Of a DNA stretch of 64,000 nt, positions 53,875 through 62,571 are shown piece by piece. The DNA is taken from positions 1,426,001-1,490,000 of the forward strand of contig NZ_JAMZEC010000001.1 in assembly GCF_024172185.1 (NCBI RefSeq), written 5' to 3'. Below the pieces are notes generated by a model. It had not been told where the DNA came from, searched no databases, and saw only the letters and a list, made by a program, of their open reading frames with translations. How positions within the stretch are numbered: position 1 is the first letter of the stretch; each line of letters starts with the position of its first letter. A program made the position numbers and the translations under genes. Source of the DNA: Nonomuraea roseoviolacea subsp. carminata (GTDB lineage: Bacteria > Actinomycetota > Actinomycetes > Streptosporangiales > Streptosporangiaceae).

Positions 53875-54543
53875 TCAGGCAACCCCGGCCCCCATTTCAT
53901 TCTCGCCCATCTCCCTGGCCACCGTGACGAACGAGTATCGGTGGTGCGAGCACGGGCCGTGCGTCTCCAGTGCCCTGCGGTGGCCGGGCGTGACGTAGCC
54001 CTTGTGTTCGGCGAACCCGTACACCGGGAATTCGCCGTCGAGCTCCACCATCATCCGGTCCCTGGTCACCTTGGCCACGATCGACGCGGCCGCCACGCAG
54101 GCGGCCACCTGGTCCCCCTTCCACACGGCCAGTGACGGCGCCGGCAGTCCCGGGACCGGGAAGCCGTCGGTCAGGATGTACTCCGGGTCACAGGTCAACC
54201 GCGCGACGGCGCGCCGCATTCCGGAGACGTTGCTCTTGTGCAGGCCACGCGCGTCGATCTCGGCGGGCGGGATGACGACCACGCCCACGTCGGCGACCTC
54301 CACGATCCGCTCGTAGAGACGTTCGCGTACGGCCGGCGACAGCAGCTTGGAGTCGCCGAGCCCGTCGACCTGCCGGCGCAGGACGACCGCGGCGACGACC
54401 AGCGGTCCGGCGCACGCTCCCCGGCCCGCCTCGTCGACTCCCGCGATCGGGGTCAGGCCGCGGCGCGCGAGCGCCCTTTCGTAGGCGTACAGTCCGGAGT
54501 CGCGCCGGACGACGCTGGGCCGGGGGCGGAACGCAACTGTCAT
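53875..54543 (-). CDS. rnhB: Ribonuclease HII
   Basis: 222 residues. It cleaves RNA in RNA/DNA hybrids and single misincorporated ribonucleotides. The catalytic GVDEAGRGACAGPLVVAAVVL is at about 35-55 and DSKLLSPAVRERLYERI at 65-81. Ends with a short Gly/Glu tail (EMGENEMGAGVA). Located in the conserved lepB-lepB-rnhB order. Confidence 0.94.
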   Translation of the reverse strand: MTVAFRPRPSVVRRDSGLYAYERALARRGLTPIAGVDEAGRGACAGPLVVAAVVLRRQVDGLGDSKLLSPAVRERLYERIVEVADVGVVVIPPAEIDARGLHKSNVSGMRRAVARLTCDPEYILTDGFPVPGLPAPSLAVWKGDQVAACVAAASIVAKVTRDRMMVELDGEFPVYGFAEHKGYVTPGHRRALETHGPCSHHRYSFVTVAREMGENEMGAGVA

Positions 54544-54597
54544 GACACAAGGCAGCGTACGCCCCCATGGCCGCGAACCGCGACCGGAAGCCCGGCC

Positions 54598-55206
54598 CTA
54601 CTTGACCTTGTCGAAGGTCTCGGGCTTGGTGAAGATCAGCCCGCGGGACAGCGGCCAGTAGCGGACCACCGCCTTGCCGATGACCGCGTCCTCCGAGATG
54701 AAGCCGCCTCCGGGCTCGTCCACGTGGGCGCGCGAGTCGCGTGAGTTGCTGCGGTGGTCGCCCATCAGCCAGAGCTTGCCCGGCGGCACCGTGTACTTGA
54801 ACGAGTTCTCGGAGGGGTAGTCGCCCGGGTAGAGGTAGGACGACTCGTCCAGGGGGGTGCCGTTGACCGTGATGCGCCTCTTGGAGTCGCAGCAGGCCAC
54901 CTTGTCGCCGCCGACGCCGATGACCCGCTTGATGGTGTCCTCGTTGCCGTCGGCGTCCCAGCCCCTGAAGACGACGATGTCGCCCCGCTCGGGCTTGCCG
55001 GAGAGCTTGTTGACGAAGACCCGGTCGTCGATGTGCAGGGTGTTCTCCATCGACCCGGACGGGATGTAGAACGACCCGATCACGAACTGCTGGAGCAGCA
55101 GGGCGATGCCCACGCCGAGGATCAGCAGCAGGACGGTCTCACGGAAGCCGCCGCCCTTCTTCTTGGGCTTGTCGCGCCCGGCGTCCGGCTTCTTGGTACC
55201 GACCAT
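54598..55206 (-). CDS. lepB: Signal peptidase I (second copy)
   Basis: 202 residues. A basic N-terminus precedes one transmembrane segment (VLLLILGVGIALLLQQ near 25-40). Catalytic Ser52 is in PSGSMENTL and Lys93 in TIKRVIG; box E GDHRSNSRDSR is near 156-166. No C-terminal anchor, unlike the upstream paralogue. Its ATG overlaps the upstream lepB stop (TGATG), so the two peptidases are co-translated. Confidence 0.93.
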   Translation of the reverse strand: MVGTKKPDAGRDKPKKKGGGFRETVLLLILGVGIALLLQQFVIGSFYIPSGSMENTLHIDDRVFVNKLSGKPERGDIVVFRGWDADGNEDTIKRVIGVGGDKVACCDSKRRITVNGTPLDESSYLYPGDYPSENSFKYTVPPGKLWLMGDHRSNSRDSRAHVDEPGGGFISEDAVIGKAVVRYWPLSRGLIFTKPETFDKVK

Positions 55207-56135
55207 CAACATCTCCAGGGGTTGTCGGCGCCGTCCGTGCGGCGCGCTCGACGAGGCCGGGGACCGCCGGGCAGCCACCGCCGACGGATCACGAGCAGGG
55301 GTACGGCCAGCGCGAACCCGGCGGCCAGCGGCACGGAGTCGCCCAGCGGAGCGGGCTCGCCCATCGCGTGCAGGGCCGGCTGGGAGAAGGTGGCGGGGAT
55401 GTCGAGCGTGCCGGCGCGGGAGAACGGCCACACGATGACGAACGCCCGTCCGATGACCTGGCCCACGGGGATGGAGCCGCCGCCCGGATCGCCCGTGTGG
55501 GCCCGGGAGTCCAGCGAGACGGACCGGTGGTCGCCCATCACCCACAGGCGCCCTTCGGGCACCGTGATGTCGAACGAGCTGTCGGAGGGCATGTTGCCGG
55601 GGTACAGGTAGCCCTCTTCGTCGATCGGCACGCCGTTGACCGTGATGCGGTGCTTGTCGTCGCAGCACTTGACGTGGTCGCCGCCGACGCCGATGACCCG
55701 CTTGATGTAGTCCTTCTCGCCGGGGACCATGCCGAACGCGGTGCCGACCCAGCGGAAGAAGGCGGCGACGGGGTTGGACGGCTCCTCCATCTGGAACTCG
55801 CCGTCCCAGGAGTCGACGCCGGAGAAGACCACCACGTCGCCGCGCTCGATGTCGCGCGTGTGGTAGACGATCTTGTTGACCAGGACCCGGTCGTTCTTGA
55901 GGAGAGTGTTCTCCATCGACTCGGACGGGATGTAGAAGGCCTGGACCACGAACGTCTTGATGATCAGGGCCAGGACCAGCGCCACGACGACCAGGACGGG
56001 CAGTTCCTTCCAGAAGGAACCCTTCTTATCCTTTTTGTCGTCTTTGGTTGGCTTCTGCGCCTCTTCCGCGACCACGTCCACCTCGTCCTCGACAGGGCGG
56101 CGCGCCGCGCCGTGCTCCTGGTTCTCGCTAGCCAT
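55206..56135 (-). CDS. lepB: Signal peptidase I (first copy, with C-terminal anchor)
   Basis: 309 residues. A long acidic/Lys-rich N-terminus (1-42) precedes a transmembrane segment (45-62); catalytic Ser73 lies in PSESMENTL and Lys145 in YIKRVIG, and GDHRSVSLDSRAH marks box E. A second hydrophobic segment near 270-290 (PLAAGFALAVPLLVI) suggests a C-terminal anchor. ATG 56135 is chosen because it begins MASENQEHG right after the leader; an upstream ATG is also in frame. Confidence 0.92.
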   Translation of the reverse strand: MASENQEHGAARRPVEDEVDVVAEEAQKPTKDDKKDKKGSFWKELPVLVVVALVLALIIKTFVVQAFYIPSESMENTLLKNDRVLVNKIVYHTRDIERGDVVVFSGVDSWDGEFQMEEPSNPVAAFFRWVGTAFGMVPGEKDYIKRVIGVGGDHVKCCDDKHRITVNGVPIDEEGYLYPGNMPSDSSFDITVPEGRLWVMGDHRSVSLDSRAHTGDPGGGSIPVGQVIGRAFVIVWPFSRAGTLDIPATFSQPALHAMGEPAPLGDSVPLAAGFALAVPLLVIRRRWLPGGPRPRRARRTDGADNPWRC

Positions 56136-56237
56136 CGCTGACGAGCCTAGATGATGCACCGGCTCGACAAGCCCCGACCGAGGCTACACCCGCGCCCGAG
56201 TCGCTCCGCATAAAGGAAACGCCCCGGAAAAGCCAAA

Positions 56238-56260
56238 TGGCCCGCGCAGAACGCGGGCCA
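56238..56260 (-). terminator. Rho-independent-type terminator of rplS
   Basis: Perfect 9-bp stem (TGGCCCGCG / CGCGGGCCA) with a 5-base loop, 16 bases after the rplS stop. On the minus strand it is followed by TTTGGCTTTT, a T-rich stretch, making a good intrinsic terminator. Confidence 0.75.
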
Positions 56261-56276
56261 CGGGCTCAACCCAGGG

Positions 56277-56639
56277 TCACTTGGCGGGGGTCGCCTCGCG
56301 CTTCTCGCGAATGCGGGCGGCCTTGCCGCGAAGGTCACGCATGTAGTAAAGCTTCGCCCGGCGGACGTCACCGCGGGTCACGAGAACGATCTTCTCGATG
56401 ACCGGGCTGTGCACCGGGAAGGTGCGCTCGACGCCGACGCCGTAGCTGACCTTGCGGACCGTGAAGGTCTCGCGGGCGCCGCTGCCCTGGCGGCGCAGCA
56501 CGAAGCCCTTGAAGACCTGGATACGGGAGCGGTTGCCTTCGACGACGCGCACGTGCACCTCGAGCGTGTCACCGGGACGGAAGTCCGGTACGTCGCTGCG
56601 CAGGGTCGTCTTCTCGAGCTCCTGGATCTTCGTGTGCAT
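56277..56639 (-). CDS. rplS: 50S ribosomal protein L19
   Basis: 120 residues. [22 protein letters not shown] (near 19-40) and [26 protein letters not shown] are canonical L19 segments. Last gene of the trmD block, closed by a terminator. Start ATG at 56639; the 137-bp upstream space after trmD may carry its own leader. Confidence 0.95.
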   Translation of the reverse strand: MHTKIQELEKTTLRSDVPDFRPGDTLEVHVRVVEGNRSRIQVFKGFVLRRQGSGARETFTVRKVSYGVGVERTFPVHSPVIEKIVLVTRGDVRRAKLYYMRDLRGKAARIREKREATPAK

Positions 56640-56776
56640 GAGAACTGTCCTCAAGTCTCGTGAGCACGCGGAGGTCCACCCGGCCGGGGCTCGCGGCGGA
56701 CGCGCTTGCTGATGTGATGAACCCCGGGAGTCTCTCCCGGGCATGGCGGACCAACCACATGGTGGTTGGCGACGCT

Positions 56777-57751
56777 TCAGTTTGCCATATCTTCCGGTCC
56801 GACGCGAAACGCCAGCTCATCGAGCAGCTTCCGGTCGTGCTTGTCGAGCGTCTCGGGGTCGATCGCCGCCGCCAGTTCGGGCCGGTTGGCGACGGTACGG
56901 CGCAGCGCCTCGTCGCGGCGCCACCGGGCGATCTTCCCGTGGTGGCCGGACAGGAGCACCTCCGGGACCTCGTGGCCGCGCCACACCGGCGGCTTGGTGT
57001 AGACGGGGCCTTCGAGCAGGTTCCGCATGGCGCCGGGGGCGAAGGAGTCGTCGACGGCCGAGTGGACGTTGCCCAGCACGCCGGGCAGCAGCCTGCCGAT
57101 CGCCTCGACCATGACGAGCACGGCCACCTCGCCGCCGGCCAGCACGTAGTCGCCGATGCTCAGCTCGTCGACGCGCATGCGGGCGCCGTACTCGCGCATG
57201 ACCCGCGAGTCGATGCCCTCGTAGCGGCCGCACGCGAACAGCAGCCACGGCTCGGCCGCGAGCTCCTGGGCGATCTCCTGGGTGAACGGCCGTCCACTGG
57301 GCGTCGGCACGATGATCCGCGGGGTCGCCGAAGCCTCGGGGCCGCCGGCGAACGGGCTGCCGGTGGCCGGGCTGCCGGTGATCGGGCTGCCGGTGATCGG
57401 GCTGCCGGTGGCCGGGCTGCCGGTGATCGGGCTGCCGGTGATCGGGCTGCCGGTGGCCGGGCTGCCGGTGATCGGGCTGCCGGTGATCGGGCTGTCAGCG
57501 GCCGGGCTTCCGGCCGCGCGGCCGTCGGCGATGATCGCGTCGATGGCCTCGCCCCACACCTCGGGCTTCATGACCATGCCCGGCCCGCCGCCGTACGGGG
57601 TGTCGTCCACGGTCTTGTGGACGTCGTGCGTCCAGTCGCGCAACTGGTGGACCCGTACGTCCAGGGTGCCGCGTTCGCGCGCCTTGCCGATGAGCGAGAC
57701 GTCGAGCGGCGAGAAGTACTCGGGGAAGATCGAGACGATGTCGAGCCGCAT
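56777..57751 (-). CDS. trmD: tRNA (guanine(37)-N1)-methyltransferase with repeat insertion
   Basis: 324 residues from ATG 57751, which gives the canonical start [10 protein letters not shown]. The trefoil-knot body is intact: [51 protein letters not shown] and [16 protein letters not shown]. Between the first two, residues ~81-135 are a ([10 protein letters not shown]) pentapeptide repeat. GTG 57790 overlaps the rimM stop (GTGA) and would add 13 residues. It methylates G37 next to the anticodon and prevents frameshifting. Confidence 0.9.
   Translation of the reverse strand: MRLDIVSIFPEYFSPLDVSLIGKARERGTLDVRVHQLRDWTHDVHKTVDDTPYGGGPGMVMKPEVWGEAIDAIIADGRAAGSPAADSPITGSPITGSPATGSPITGSPITGSPATGSPITGSPITGSPATGSPFAGGPEASATPRIIVPTPSGRPFTQEIAQELAAEPWLLFACGRYEGIDSRVMREYGARMRVDELSIGDYVLAGGEVAVLVMVEAIGRLLPGVLGNVHSAVDDSFAPGAMRNLLEGPVYTKPPVWRGHEVPEVLLSGHHGKIARWRRDEALRRTVANRPELAAAIDPETLDKHDRKLLDELAFRVGPEDMAN
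57347..57511 (-). repeat. In-frame 15-bp minisatellite inside trmD
   Basis: About nine tandem copies of GGGCTGCCGGTGATC or its GGCC variant, organised as 45-bp higher-order units (two ITGSP plus one ATGSP pentapeptides). The 15-bp unit keeps the frame. It encodes a flexible loop in the SPOUT methyltransferase. Confidence 0.88.
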
Positions 57752-57786
57752 GCCCGGGGACCTGCGCTCGCCGTGCGGTGCGGCGG

Positions 57787-58290
57787 TCACGACAGCAGCC
57801 CCTCGGGCGGGTCGATCACCAGCCGGCCGCCGCGCACGTCCACCTCGGGCACGAGCTCACGGACGAACGGGACGAGCGCGTCGTCCTGCCCCGGTCGGGC
57901 GACGACGAGGAGATCCTGGCCGTGGTGCAGGACGTCGGTGACCTCGCCGACCTGCTCCCCCGAGGTCGTCACCACCGCGAGCCCGATCAGCTCGTGGTCG
58001 TGGAACTCGTCGGGGTCGTCGGACGGCTCCACCTCGGCGGAGTCGATGACGAGCATGACGCCGCGCAGGCTGTCGGCCGTGTCGCGGTCGTCCACGCCGG
58101 CGAACCGGACCAGCAGGACGTCCTTGTGCCAGCGGCGGCCCTCGACGACGAGCGGCCCCCTGCCGGCGGGGTCGGTGGCGATCGACGCGCCGACGGCGAA
58201 GCGCAGCTCGGGATCGTCGGTGCGCACCTCCACGGTCACGTCACCACGGATGCCGTGCGGGCGGCCTATCCGGCCGACGACGAGCTGCAC
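57787..58290 (-). CDS. rimM: 16S rRNA-processing protein RimM
   Basis: 167 residues. N-terminal RimM domain ([22 protein letters not shown]) and C-terminal PRC-barrel with [17 protein letters not shown] and [25 protein letters not shown]. It assists maturation of the 30S head. Overlaps trmD by GTGA in the longer trmD reading; separated from khpA by a strong hairpin. Confidence 0.95.
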   Translation of the reverse strand: MQLVVGRIGRPHGIRGDVTVEVRTDDPELRFAVGASIATDPAGRGPLVVEGRRWHKDVLLVRFAGVDDRDTADSLRGVMLVIDSAEVEPSDDPDEFHDHELIGLAVVTTSGEQVGEVTDVLHHGQDLLVVARPGQDDALVPFVRELVPEVDVRGGRLVIDPPEGLLS

Positions 58291-58314
58291 GTGTACCTGC
58301 CTTCTCTCACGCGA

Positions 58315-58347
58315 GCGCCCTCATCGGAACGAGACCGATGAGGGCGC
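58315..58347 (-). terminator. Strong hairpin between khpA and rimM
   Basis: Perfect 13-bp stem (58315-58327 and 58335-58347) with a 7-base loop lies in the 69 bases between the khpA stop and the rimM start. It lacks a T-run on the leftward strand. It could split the rpsP-khpA message from rimM-trmD, attenuate it, or stabilise an mRNA end. Confidence 0.6.
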
Positions 58348-58359
58348 GAATTCCTGACG

Positions 58360-58605
58360 CTAACGGACGGCTTCGTCCAGGTCGAGCAGATCGACCCGCA
58401 CGTACTTCCCGTCGGCCAGGGCGTTCACCACGGTGCGCAACGCCTTGGCGGTGCGCCCGCCGCGACCGATGACCTTGCCCAGGTCCTCGGGGTGCACCCG
58501 GACCTCCAGGACGCGCCCGCTGCGGATGCGGCGTGCGCGGACCCGGACATCGTCGGGATGTTCGACGATGCCCTTCACGAGGTGCTCGAGAGCCTCCTCG
58601 AGCAC
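58360..58605 (-). CDS. khpA: KH-domain RNA-binding protein (KhpA type)
   Basis: 81 residues. The KH-II motif VHPEDLGKVIGRGGRTAKALRTVV is near 39-62. The family binds RNA with KhpB and affects cell size in Gram-positive bacteria. GTG start one base after the rpsP stop. Also known as the conserved gene between rpsP and rimM. Confidence 0.92.
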   Translation of the reverse strand: MLEEALEHLVKGIVEHPDDVRVRARRIRSGRVLEVRVHPEDLGKVIGRGGRTAKALRTVVNALADGKYVRVDLLDLDEAVR

Positions 58606-58606
58606 G

Positions 58607-59047
58607 TCAGCCCTCGCCCTCGGTCGGGGTCTCGGCGGCGGCCTCGGCGTCGTCCTTCTTCTTGGCCTTCTTCGGCGTGGTGGCGGCCGTGCCGGTGTCG
58701 CCACCGGACAGGGCCTCCTTGGCCGCGGCCTCGTAGAGAGCGTGGCGGTCGGCCGCCGGCTCGGCGACCTTCAGCGGCGCCGGAGCGGGCTCGCCCTTGA
58801 ACTTCTGCCAGTCACCGGTGAGCTTGAGCAGCTTCATCACCGGCCCGGTCGGCTGCGCGCCGACACCGAGCCAGTAGGCCGCGCGCTCGGCGTCGACCTC
58901 GATGCGCGAAGGGTTCTCCTTCGGGTGGTACAGGCCGATCTCCTCGATCGCCCGGCCGTCACGCTTGGTGCGGCTGTCGGCGACGACGATACGGTACTGA
59001 GCGTTGCGGATCATGCCGAGCCGCTTGAGCTTGATCTTGACTGCCAC
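58607..59047 (-). CDS. rpsP: 30S ribosomal protein S16
   Basis: 146 residues. The S16 body ([31 protein letters not shown]) is residues 1-~80. A ~60-residue tail ([23 protein letters not shown]) is low-complexity and charged, common in actinobacterial S16. GTG start with GGAGAG about 10 bases upstream. Confidence 0.95.
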   Translation of the reverse strand: MAVKIKLKRLGMIRNAQYRIVVADSRTKRDGRAIEEIGLYHPKENPSRIEVDAERAAYWLGVGAQPTGPVMKLLKLTGDWQKFKGEPAPAPLKVAEPAADRHALYEAAAKEALSGGDTGTAATTPKKAKKKDDAEAAAETPTEGEG

Positions 59048-59555
59048 GGGTGTGGTCTCTCCTGCTTCAGAGCGTGGGTGAGCGACGCCTCGCCGAGTGG
59101 GGCACGGCAGGACGGTCGCTCCAGGGACAGGCGTGGCCGCCAGGAGGTGAGAGGGCACCCGACTGGTCACGGTGTTCCAACATGTCATTCTGCCAGATCC
59201 CAGACACTGCCAGCGACGCGACGCGCGCATCGGGCCTCATCCGGCCGCGCATCGCGTGCCGGACGCGTGCCGGACGCGTGCCGCCCGCGCCCCGCACGGG
59301 CTTGTGGTCAGGCTTCTGCGAGCGATCGGGGTGACGGCCAGGGCGAATTCCCTCGCCGGGGGTGGTGACGGTCGGTGACGGCCGGACCGATTCATGCCGG
59401 GCGACGGTTCGGGTGCGCCGCGCGGCCGCAGCGCCGGGGCCTCGGCGGGGCACGCCGCACCGAGGGCCGCACCCACGGGGAAGGACGCCCCGGCGCAAGC
59501 CGGTGACACAGCGACGCCGCCCCCCGGAACGGTCACGGGAGGCGGCGTCGGCGGG
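59048..59555. other. Spacer between ffh and rpsP
   Basis: 508 bases without a supported gene. It probably holds the rpsP promoter and leader; none was resolved. It contains an imperfect GCGTGCCGGAC triple repeat near 59255-59285 and, at the ffh end, the hairpin at 59513-59549. Open frames here are Arg/Gly/Pro-rich and have no family features. Confidence 0.5.
59513..59549 (-). terminator. Hairpin after ffh
   Basis: Perfect 9-bp outer stem (GACGCCGCC / GGCGGCGTC) with inner CCCG/CGGG pairing, six bases after the ffh stop. No T-run; candidate transcription end or processing site. Confidence 0.5.
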
Positions 59556-61112
59556 TCACTTCTGGCGCGGCGGCAGGTTGAGCTTGCTCGGGTCGAAGCC
59601 CGGCGGGAGCTCCATGCCCGGCGGCAGCTTGCCGGCGCCCAGGTTGCCCAGCAGGCCGCCGGGCTTGGGAGCGGCCGGCGGCGCGTCGTCGGCCGCGGCC
59701 TTGCCGAGCGCGGCCTTGCGCGGGTCGCCGCTGACCCGGCGCCCCTTCTTCGCCTTCTTCTGCGCCTTGGCGGCCTTGCCCCTGCCCCCCGGCATGCCGG
59801 GCAGGCCCATGCCCCCGGCCACGCGCTTCATCATCTTCTGGGCCTCGAAGAAGCGGGTGACGAGGTTGCTGACGGCCGTGACGGTGACGCCGGAGCCGGA
59901 GGCGATGCGGGCGCGCCGCGAGCCGTTGATGATCTTCGGGTCCTGGCGCTCGGCCGGGGTCATCGAGCGGATGATGGCGGCGATGCGGTCGAGGTCGCGG
60001 TCGTCGATGGAGTTGAGCTGGTCGCGCATCTGCCCCATGCCGGGCATCATGCCGAGCAGGTTCTTGATGGGGCCCATCTTCTGGACCATCATCATCTGCT
60101 CGAGGAAGTCCTCGAGGGTGAAGTTCTCGCCCGAGGTGAGCTTGCCCGCCATCTTGGCGGCCTGCTCCTCGTCGAAGGTCTTCTGGGCCTGCTCGATGAG
60201 GGTGAGGATGTCACCCATGTCGAGGATGCGGGACGCCATCCGGTCGGGGTGGAAGGCGTCGAAGTCCTCGAGCTTCTCGCCGGTGGAGGCGAACATGATC
60301 GGCCGGCCGGTGATGTGCCGGACCGAGAGGGCGGCGCCACCCCGGGCGTCGCCGTCGAGCTTGGTGAGCACGACCCCGTCGAAGCCGACGCCCTCCATGA
60401 ACGCCTGGGCGGTCGTGACCGCGTCCTGGCCGATCATGGCGTCGACCACGAACAGGACCTCGTCGGGCGAGACCGCGGCGCGGATGTCGGCGGCCTGCTT
60501 CATCATCTCCTGGTCGATGCCGAGGCGGCCGGCCGTGTCGATGATGACGATGTCGTGCTGCAGGCGGCGCGCCTCGTCGATGGAGCGGCGGGCCACCTCG
60601 ACGGGGTCGCCGACGCCGCTGCCGGGCTCGGGGGCGTAGACGGCGACCTGCGCCCGCTCGCCGACGACCTGGAGCTGCTGGACGGCGTTGGGCCGCTGGA
60701 GGTCGGCGGCGACCAGCATGGGCGCGTGGCCCTGCTCGCGCAGCCAGCGGGCGAGCTTGCCCGCCAGCGTGGTCTTTCCGGCGCCCTGGAGGCCGGCGAG
60801 CATGATCACGGTCGGCGGGGTCTTCGCGAAGCGGAGCCTGCGGGTCTCGCCGCCGAGGATCTCGATCAGCTCGTCATTGACGATCTTGACGACTTGCTGC
60901 GCCGGGTTGAGCGCCTGGGAGACCTCGGCGCCGCGGGCGCGCTCCTTGACCTGGGCGACGAATGCCTTCACCACAGGCAACGCGACGTCCGCCTCGAGCA
61001 GCGCGATGCGGATCTCGCGGGTGGTGGCGTCGATGTCGGCGTCGGACAGCCGACCCTTGGATCGGAGGGAGGAGAAGACCGATGTCAGCCGGTCGGAAAG
61101 CGTCTCGAACAC
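59556..61112 (-). CDS. ffh: Signal recognition particle protein Ffh
   Basis: 518 residues. The NG GTPase domain has GLQGAGKTT (near 108-116), DTAGRLGID and TKLDGDARGGA; the M domain starts near 325 with a Met-rich helix (MMMVQKMGPIKNLLGMMPGM). The C-terminal ~60 residues are Lys/Ala/Pro-rich. GTG start. It delivers nascent secretory proteins to FtsY. Monocistronic-looking: 55 bases from cvnD and a hairpin after its stop. Confidence 0.96.
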   Translation of the reverse strand: MFETLSDRLTSVFSSLRSKGRLSDADIDATTREIRIALLEADVALPVVKAFVAQVKERARGAEVSQALNPAQQVVKIVNDELIEILGGETRRLRFAKTPPTVIMLAGLQGAGKTTLAGKLARWLREQGHAPMLVAADLQRPNAVQQLQVVGERAQVAVYAPEPGSGVGDPVEVARRSIDEARRLQHDIVIIDTAGRLGIDQEMMKQAADIRAAVSPDEVLFVVDAMIGQDAVTTAQAFMEGVGFDGVVLTKLDGDARGGAALSVRHITGRPIMFASTGEKLEDFDAFHPDRMASRILDMGDILTLIEQAQKTFDEEQAAKMAGKLTSGENFTLEDFLEQMMMVQKMGPIKNLLGMMPGMGQMRDQLNSIDDRDLDRIAAIIRSMTPAERQDPKIINGSRRARIASGSGVTVTAVSNLVTRFFEAQKMMKRVAGGMGLPGMPGGRGKAAKAQKKAKKGRRVSGDPRKAALGKAAADDAPPAAPKPGGLLGNLGAGKLPPGMELPPGFDPSKLNLPPRQK

Positions 61113-61167
61113 GTGGTTGGCCAGTCCTCGAAGCGAATGAAGGTCTGAACTCAGCCTAGCCGCTCCG

Positions 61168-61770
61168 TCAGCCGCTCCAGCCTGGGACGGCCATCCGCAC
61201 CGTCAACGCGTGCTCCACCAGATTGATCAACGCGCTCTTGACCGAATCCTTCGACCGCGCATCCAACCGCACCAACGGAATATGCGCCGCCAACGTCAAC
61301 GCGTCCCGAACCTCCGCATCACTATGCGGATACGCACCATCCCACCCATTGATCCCCACAATGAACGGAAGCTGCGCCTCCTCGAAATAATCGATCGCCG
61401 GAAAACTATCCGCCAACCGCCGCGTATCGACCAGCACCACCGCACCGATCGCGCCCCGCACCAGATCATCCCACATGAACCAGAACCTGTGCTGACCCGG
61501 CGTCCCAAACAAATACAGGATCAAATCCCGATCCAACGACACCCGCCCGAAATCCATCGCCACCGTCGTGGTCGACTTCAACGGCGTCATCCCCAGATCA
61601 TCGATCCCCACCGACGCGTCCGTCATCACCGCCTCGGTCGTCAACGGCATGATCTCCGACACCGCACCCACGAACGTCGTCTTACCGACACCGAACCCAC
61701 CCGCCACGACGATCTTCGTCGACGTGAGACCCGGAGACGACACACCAGGACTAGAGCCTGCGAAGTCCAC
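61168..61770 (-). CDS. cvnD: CvnD-type small GTPase
   Basis: 200 residues. P-loop GGFGVGKTTF is near 24-33, switch region MDFGRVSLDRDLILYLFGTPGQHRFWF, and GINGWD near residue 140. This is the MglA-like GTPase of actinobacterial Cvn conservons, the output of a membrane histidine-kinase-like sensor. The GTG start lies 20 bases inside the end of cvnC. Confidence 0.9.
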   Translation of the reverse strand: MDFAGSSPGVSSPGLTSTKIVVAGGFGVGKTTFVGAVSEIMPLTTEAVMTDASVGIDDLGMTPLKSTTTVAMDFGRVSLDRDLILYLFGTPGQHRFWFMWDDLVRGAIGAVVLVDTRRLADSFPAIDYFEEAQLPFIVGINGWDGAYPHSDAEVRDALTLAAHIPLVRLDARSKDSVKSALINLVEHALTVRMAVPGWSG

Positions 61771-62152
61771 TGAGCACCCTTTCCAGCAGGTTGACATCCG
61801 GCCGACCCGCATCCAGCTGCGGCTGATGCACCCGCACCAACCCCTCCGCCGCCATATCCGCGATCAGCACCCGCACCACACCCAACGGAATCCGCAACAA
61901 CGCCGACACCTCAGCCACCGACCGAACCTGCCGACACAACTGCGAAATCGCCTGATACTCCGGCGTGATATGCGAGAACTCCCTCGGCTCAGCCGTCGCC
62001 GACGACACCAACGCCTCCATCGCCAGCTTCACCCGCGGCGCCGTACGCCCACCCGTCACCGCGTACGGGCGCACCGGCGACCCCGGGTCGAAGGACGACG
62101 GCGGCCGCTGCGCGGGACCGCTGTTCCATCTGGGATCGGTCACCTCGATCAC
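61751..62152 (-). CDS. cvnC: DUF742-domain protein (CvnC)
   Basis: 133 residues. SFDPGSPVRPYAVTGGRTAP near 21-40 and ALLRIPLGVVRVLIADMAAEGLVRVH (winged-helix-like) near 87-112 are typical of DUF742. GTG overlaps the cvnB stop (GTGA), and its end overlaps cvnD. Thought to link the roadblock protein to the GTPase in the conservon. Confidence 0.9.
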   Translation of the reverse strand: MIEVTDPRWNSGPAQRPPSSFDPGSPVRPYAVTGGRTAPRVKLAMEALVSSATAEPREFSHITPEYQAISQLCRQVRSVAEVSALLRIPLGVVRVLIADMAAEGLVRVHQPQLDAGRPDVNLLERVLSGLRRL

Positions 62153-62571
62153 CTGGACTGACTTGCCCGCAGCTCCGCGCGCACCGCCGGAGTCAGCACC
62201 TGACCAGCACGATCGACCATCAGGGTCATCTGGTACGCCACCAGACCCATGTCGCAGTCGGGGGCCGCCAGCACCGCCATGCACGAGCCGTCGCTGATCG
62301 ACATGATCAGCATCAGCCCCCGCTGCATCTCCACGATCGTCTGGTTGACCACGCCTCCTTCGAACACCCGCGCCGCGCCCTGCGTCAGGCTGACCAGACC
62401 GGAGGCGATGGCCGCGAGCTGGTCGGCCCGGTCGGGCGGGAATCCGGCGGACGCGGCGAGCGGCAGGCCGTCCGAGGAGACGACCACCGCGTGCGCCACT
62501 CCGGGCACGGTGCTGACGAAATCGGTGATCAGCCAGTCGACGCCACGTGCCGCGTGACTGAGGTCCTTCAT
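62149..62571 (-). CDS. cvnB: Roadblock/LC7 domain protein (CvnB)
   Basis: 140 residues, single roadblock/LC7 fold: DWLITDFVSTVPGVAHAVVVSSDGLPLA and LMLIMSISDGSCMAVLA. Putative GTPase-activating or scaffold partner of CvnD. Its ATG overlaps the sensor gene's stop (ATGA), and its stop overlaps cvnC. Confidence 0.92.
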   Translation of the reverse strand: MKDLSHAARGVDWLITDFVSTVPGVAHAVVVSSDGLPLAASAGFPPDRADQLAAIASGLVSLTQGAARVFEGGVVNQTIVEMQRGLMLIMSISDGSCMAVLAAPDCDMGLVAYQMTLMVDRAGQVLTPAVRAELRASQSR

